Source: Baffinella frigidus (lineage: Eukaryota > Cryptophyceae > Cryptomonadales > Baffinellaceae). Taken from it: a DNA stretch of 12,630 bases. The DNA is taken from positions 812,837-825,466 of the forward strand of contig MU646331.1 in NCBI GenBank assembly GCA_026770585.1, read 5' to 3'. Positions 1 through 6,800 of the stretch are shown piece by piece (the first letter of the stretch is position 1; each line of letters starts with the position of its first letter). The notes under the pieces are model-generated. The model did not search any database. It was not told the DNA's origin and saw nothing but the letters and a program-made list of their open reading frames with translations. Made by a program: the position numbers and the translations under genes.

Positions 1-31
1 CTCTCTCTCTCGGCGCTCGGCAACGTGGCAG
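1..31 (+). CDS. sqr: SQR exon 1 of this window (5' end outside)
   Basis: The frame reads [10 protein letters not shown] and ends with a single G at 31, which with GG of the next exon makes the Gly of AGFVDVD. Family members have a stretch like 'SPLANxAGFVDVD' here. The apparent donor is GCAAAC (GC type) at 32. The CT run at 1-10 is either coding (Leu-Ser) or intron tract; no AG precedes the exon inside the window, so its start cannot be placed. Confidence 0.6.
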
Positions 32-808
32 GCAAACCCTAAACCCCATTCCACACCCTGTTACACAACCCTGAACTCTGAACCCTGAACCTTAAATCCT
101 AATCCCTAAACCCTAAACCCCTTTCCACACCATGTTACACAACCCTAAACCCTGAACCCTAAAACCTAAATCCTAAACCCTAAACCCTAAACCCTAAACC
201 CTAAACCCTAAACCCTAAACCCTAAACCCTAAACCCTAAACCCTAAACCCCAAAGCCTAGACCCTAGACCCGAATTCCGAAACCCTGAACCCGAAGCCCG
301 AGACCCTAAACCCGAAACCCCGAACCCTAGACCCTAGACCTTGAACCCGAAACCCGAAAACCGAAACTCGAAATTCTAAACCCTGATCCCTCAACCCTGA
401 ACCCTGAACCCTGAACCCTAAACCCTGAACCCTGAAACCTGAACCCTGAACCCAGAACCCTGAACCCTGCATCCCAAACCCTAAACCCTAGACCCTAAAC
501 CCAGAACGCTGAACCCTAAACCCTGAACCCTAAACTCTCAACCCTGACCCCTGGGAAACAGAGGGTGGACAGAGGGTGGAAATGCAATGAAATTGATGCT
601 GGTGCTGATCAAGTTTTCTCTTTCAACAGGCGGCAATGGAATAACTGGCGGTGCTGTTATTGATAAAGGTCTGAATTATTACTAAGTATTAATCAAGGTC
701 TCTCTCTCTCTCTCTCTCTCTCTCCGCTGTTTTCAATAGAATACATGGCGGTGTTGGTATTAATAAAGGTCTATTTATGGGTTGTATTAATGAACGTCGG
801 CCGCTCTA

Positions 809-866
<58 letters not shown>

Positions 867-3800
867 TCTCTCGCCCTATCTCTCTCTCTCTCTCTCACTC
901 GCGCGCGCCCTCTCTCTCTCTCTCTCGCCTGGTGCTAATGAAGGACTCTCTCTCTCTCTCTGCAGGGTTCGTGGACGTGGACAAGACCACCCTCCAGCAC
1001 ACCAAGGTCCTCTCCTAAACCCTCAACCCTCAACCCTCAACTCTAAACCCTAAACCCTAAACCCTAAACCCTAAACCCTAAACCCTAAACCCTAAAACCA
1101 AAACCCTAAACCCCAAACCCTAAACCCTAAACCCTAAACCATAAACCCTAAACCCTAAAACCAAAACCCTGAAACCGAAACCTGAAACCTGAAACCCTAA
1201 ACCCTATCCCCTAAGCCCTAAAACCTACACCCTAAACCCTAACCCCTTAACTCTCGACCCGAAACTCTAAACCCTAAACCCTAAACTCTAAACCCGAAAC
1301 CCGAAACCCGAAACCCTAAACCCGAAACCCTAAAGCCTAACCCCTAAACCCTAAACCCTAACCCCTAACCCCTAACCCCTAAACCCTAAACTCTCACCCC
1401 TAAAACCTAAACCCTAAACCCCAAACCCTAAACCCGAACTTCTCCCATCTGGGCCTCTGACCAGGCGAAACCCACTGTGTAGGGTGTCACCGAGGCCCAG
1501 ATGGGCCACTCAAATTTTTGAAAAAGGCCAAAATACGCTAACTTTGGCCTTTTTCTAACTTTGAGGATTTCACCGTAAGAAACGGTCTCAGTGGGATCCG
1601 CAGATCGGTCCGTTTTTTTCGTGGTGCTAATTGAGAATGGCTCGGTATAATCTATTAACCAGCATTTCGACCGGGTTTTTTCGGTTGAACTCTCCTTCGC
1701 AGCCCACTGTGTGCCCGGCCCACAGATCTATGAGGAGCCAATTTACTTTCGAAACACGACAGATTCTGTCCTGCTATCTTCGGCTTCCGACGCGGAAGAT
1801 AAGGGTGTAACTGCTATTTTAGGCATACAATGATGCTGGCTTACGCCTTTTATGTGGACAGATTCTGGTATCTTTCGAGAAGAAATTGTGCTACCCCGTA
1901 ATCGTTGCAACGTAACCGTTACAACGTAACCGTTACAACGTAACCGTTACAACGTAACCGTTACAACACAACACCGCGCAGTTCCCAAACGTGTTCGCGC
2001 TCGGCGACTCTTCAAGCATCCCCTTTCCAAAACCGCTATTCGAAGAGGATCAAATTGAGGACAGCGCCTCAGCCACTCCCCTCGGCAGACGGTTCAAACT
2101 CCACCGTCTGCCTCAGCAAATGACTCAAGCTGCATGCTCGATTTGATCCCGATACACCGCGCGCAGTTTCCCAACGTGTTCGCGCTCGGAGATTCTTCGA
2201 GCCTCCCCACTTCCAAGACCGCCGCCGCCATCGCTTCCCAGGCCCGACCCACGCCAGAGGCCTCGAAACATCCACTTTTGGCATCTTTCAGCGGAAACCC
2301 GGAGGATTCTAAAGTCACCTTTGCCAGATCTGGCTGAGATAAAACAGTCATGGGGCCCTTCAGGGCCTTTGGAGCAACTGCACGGGCGTCAGCATAAATT
2401 TCTGTGGTTTCGCAGGCCAACCCTATCGTGCCGTTGAGTTTGTACCTAAAAAGTCCATCTAAACGTAACCGAAATGCGTCAATATGAATTTCGGAGTGTG
2501 TCTTGGTGGTCAAGTGTCACGGGCGCGCGCGCATCCGTTTTTGTACCGGGTCACGTCCTGGTTTTGTACCAGAAAAGTCCACTCGACCGGATTTCCGGTC
2601 GTTTCTGAGTTGGAAAGGACCTTCCACGAGAGTCGTGATCCATTTCTTGACCGGAACCAGATGTTTTCGAACGGTCACGTCCAAGTTCAAACGTTTGAAC
2701 GGGCAGACGGACATTTCCGTGATACCATGTCCTACAGGCTGTCGCGTCCACCCTTTTCGACAAAAAGCCCCCCGCAGGGGCCGCCGGAGGCCTAAACTTT
2801 AAGGACGACGCCCGAAAATCTCAACACCACCCCCAACCCCCCTGCGGCGCAAGCGAGGCGAAGAATCGCCGGCGATTCTTCGCCTCGCTTGCGCCGCAGG
2901 GGGGTTGGGGGTGGTGTTGAGATTTTCGGGCGGAGCGAGCCCAGCCGACAGGCTTCCCGCGTGACACGAAATTCAATATGTGGCTTGCCTCCGACTTCAA
3001 AAGGGCCCCCAGGCCAGAGCCGTGCTCTTCTTCATTACCCTCGAGCCCTCTGGCGTGAACCCTGGCCCGCCATCGCTACCCAGGTCCTAGGTCCCCACTC
3101 GAGGCTAGAAGTGTGACTATTTTGAAACAGGGATTCCTTTACAAGTGAAGGGGGGGAAAGAAGTGTGTAGAGCGTTTGCGGTAATTGTTGTCCGTTTTGG
3201 ACGTACGGTTTCCCGGTTTTCCGGTTTTGAAAGGGACTTATAGGACGTGACAAGGATTTTAAATAGTACCAAGAGGCGCAATTCTGGTACTATTTAGAAT
3301 CCTTGTCACGTCCTATAAGTCCTTTTCAAACCCGGAAACCCGGAAAACCGTACATCCAAAATGGACAACAATTACCGCAAACGCTCTAGTAATTTTTACA
3401 CAAATAGGGGCGTTTGGTCACGTAGCTCAAGGAATTCCTTGAGCTACATGACAAAGCCAACCCGTAAAAGGAATTCCTTGAGCTACATGACAAAGCCAAC
3501 TCGTAACTTGTACTGAATTTAACAACCCCGTTGTTTGAGCCTCGCTACCTCCAAGACCACCGCCGCCATCGCCACACACGTCCTAGCTCTATCCAACTTT
3601 GATTTGGGCTCCTCATCAATTCGCCCCCCCCCCCAATTTCGCATGTGAACTTCCTGGGGAGGGGGGGGGGATTCACCTTGGAAATGGGGGGGGGGGGCGA
3701 ATTGATGAGGAGCCCAAATCAAGTGGGACAGAGCAAGAGGTCCGACCCGAGAACATGTAGGCCTAGGTCCTCCTACCGTAGGCCTGCGGTAGGTAGTTCA

Positions 3801-6800
3801 TACCTTAATCCGTAGGGAAACTACCGAACTTTTCAGGAGTTTCCCTATGAAACTAAGTGAGGGGTCTCAAAACGCACTTCTGTCCTACTGAGGGGTCTCA
3901 CGACTGAACCCTAAACCCTTTTCACCAGGCCCCTGTGCTCGTGAGCAACCTTCTCCACCGCATGAAGGGCGAGACGATGACCGCCTCCTACGACGGCTAC
4001 ACCTCCTGCCCGATCCTGGTACGTTCCAAATCGATCGAGGCGCTTCAGCCGTTTCCCTCGGCATACTGTCGAATTCGAACCGTCTGCCGGAGGGGATCGC
4101 TGAGGCGCTAACCTCAATTTGACCGTTCAGCAGACGCCACGACCGCTACACTTCCTGCCTTATCCTGGTGAGGGAATCTACACCTCCTGCAAACAGTGGC
4201 GATCCAGAATTGGTGATGAGTCGAATGCTCTTCCCACCACATCGGGATCAAATCGAGCATGGGGCTTGAGTTATTTCCTGAGGCAGACGGTTGAGTTCAA
4301 ACCGTCTGTCGAGGGGAGTGGCTGAGGCGCTATCCCCAATTTGATCCACTTCGAATAGGTGGACTACGCGGGATTCCGCGTGGTCACGTGACCAAATTTG
4401 CATTAGAAAAGCTTTAAGTTAATTGTTGGCAAGTTGACTTTTGATGAAAGGCCCATAGTCCACCGTGCTGCCTGGCGAGCCAAGTTGCGTGTCTAGTCGC
4501 ATTGCAACCTGCCTCTCAAACCTGTACAGTCTCCCAAACTTGTACAGGTTTGCAAAGTTGTGAAGGTTTGCGTGGGTATTCAGATCGCATCCACTGTTGT
4601 TGTCTCAGTGGATCCTATTCCCTAAACCCTGAACCCTAAACCCTAAACCCTAAACCATAAACCCTAAACCATAAAACCTAAACCATAAACCATAAACCCT
4701 AAACCATAAACCCTAAACCCTAAACCCTAAACCCTGAACCTTAAACCCCAAACCCTAAACCTTAAACCCTAAAACCCTAAACCCTAAATCCTAAACCCTA
4801 ACAGGTTGGCGACGGGAAGCTGATGCTGGCTCAAAATCGCGGAGACACCCGCCGTCCGAAATGGATCAAATCACAGATAGAGCCTCCGCCATTCCCCACG
4901 GCAGACGGTTCGAACGCGACCGTCTCCCGAAGGAAACGGCTCACGCTCCATCCTCGATTTGTTCACTGTCTGGATGGGGCAGGTGGGTGACGGGAAGCAT
5001 AAACCCTGAACCCTAAACCTGCCTCTCAAACCTGTACAGTCTCCCAAACTTGTAAAGGTTTGCGTGGGTATTCAGATCGCATCCACGGTTGTTGTCTCGG
5101 TTGATCCTATTCCCTAAACCTTGAACCCTCAACCCTAAACCCTAAAAGGTTGGCGACGGCCAGCTGATGCTTGCGGAGTTCACGTTTGCGCCGGAGCTCA
5201 AGATCACAGAGACCTTCCCGTACCTCGACCAGGTGTCCTTGAGCGTGTTCCTGTACAGGGGCGGACACCAACAGGGCAACGTCCTCAAAACCGGGTAGTT
5301 AGGCCTACGGTGTTGCCTGTGGTAAGCCGTAGGGCCCCTAAGGCCTGTCGCGGAGTTCACTCGTTCGCGCCAGAGCTCAAGATCGCAGAGACGTTACACC
5401 TCGACCAGGTGTCCTTGATCGTGTTCGTGTTCCGTGGCGGACACTATTGATCAGATACCCGCCATCGCCGAGACCGACAATGATTTTCAGCGTCTGTGTT
5501 TCCAATGTCGCATCCGCGTGTTGGGGATGATCTTGGGGGGTTAATCTCCATACAAGCATTAATTAATTGCTTTTGGCAACGAAAATTACTACACGATTTG
5601 CTCATAAAAGTAATAGTAAAGCGTTTGTGTAGTAAATTTCGTTGCACCAAAAGCAATTAATTAATACTTTTGTGGAGATGAGGTTGGGACTTAGGGGTAA
5701 GTGGTTAGGGTGTCGCGGAGTTCACGTTCGCGCCAGAGCTCAAGATCGCGGAGACGTTCCCTTACCTCGACCAGGTGTCCTTGAACGTGTTCTTATATTG
5801 TAGTATTCGGGTTGGCATTTGTTCAGGGTCGGGACGGGCGGAACTCTGACGAAAATGCGCCGGTTTGTGTCATCTTATGGGTGGGGGTTGCTATCTTGTC
5901 ATCAATATCAGGCATAAGAAAGCATAAAACTTCATTGGGGTTGACCTTCGCGCCGGAGCTTAAGATCGCGGAGCCCTTCCCGTACCTCGACCAGGTCTTA
6001 ACCCTAAACCCAACCCCTAAACCCTAAACCGAAACCTCTCAACCGAAACCCGAAACCCTATACCCGAACCCCTAAACCCTAACCCCTCACCCCTCCCAAC
6101 CATAAACCATGAACCGTAAACCCAAACCCCAAACGTCCACATCCTAAACCCTAATTCCTAAACCCTAAACCCTAAACCCTAAACCTCAAACCCTAAACCC
6201 TAAACCCTAAATCATAAACCCTAAACCCCAAGACCCAAACCCTAAACCCTAAACTCTCAACCCCAAAGCCCAAGCCCTAAACCCCAAACCTTAAACCTCA
6301 AACCATAACCCATAAACCACAAATCATAAACCCTACACCCTGCACCCCAAACCCTAAACCTCAAACCATCATCCCTTAACCCTCATCCCTACCTGCCAGG
6401 CATGTGTGGCTGGGACGTATCATATGTTCTCTTGGTTGATAGTATATGAGCGACGTTGAGCCTACCGACACGGATTTAATCATCGCCTTCTACGGTTTCT
6501 TAACCTGTCGTAATTCACTGCCAGCCAGGATCTTTAACCTTAAGTCAACAAACCTGATCCTTGGCAGTAAGTTGCCGTTTCGTTCAGATGGACCGGCTCC
6601 GGGAGCCGGCATTTGACTGAAGGCTGTGATTTTCAGGGGGAGTTGGCTTAGGCGAAATGTTCTGGCTCAGAGTGTAGTTGTTTCCGCATCAAACCCACCT
6701 TCCTCGTCAATATCCTCAGACCACTACCATTCATCCAACTAGTTGATGATGGCATCCCGGTCTCCATGTATTCGATATGAAATTGGGTGCAGGGGGTATC

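Noticed and set aside
257-472. Minus-strand open frame of repeating GFRVQGSGF type
   Set aside because: It is the translation of the degenerate CCCTGAA/CCCTAAA array; no independent coding evidence.
745-1053. Plus-strand Ser/Leu-rich open frame
   Set aside because: Caused by the CT microsatellite; it crosses SQR exon 2 in the wrong frame.
2094-2513. 139-residue minus-strand open frame, the longest in the window
   Set aside because: Antisense to SQR exon 3 and running through a foldback element; no recognisable motif.
2484-2802. Overlapping open frames on both strands of about 65-103 residues
   Set aside because: Several frames open at once in GC-rich sequence, no splice or domain evidence; looks like absence of stops by composition.
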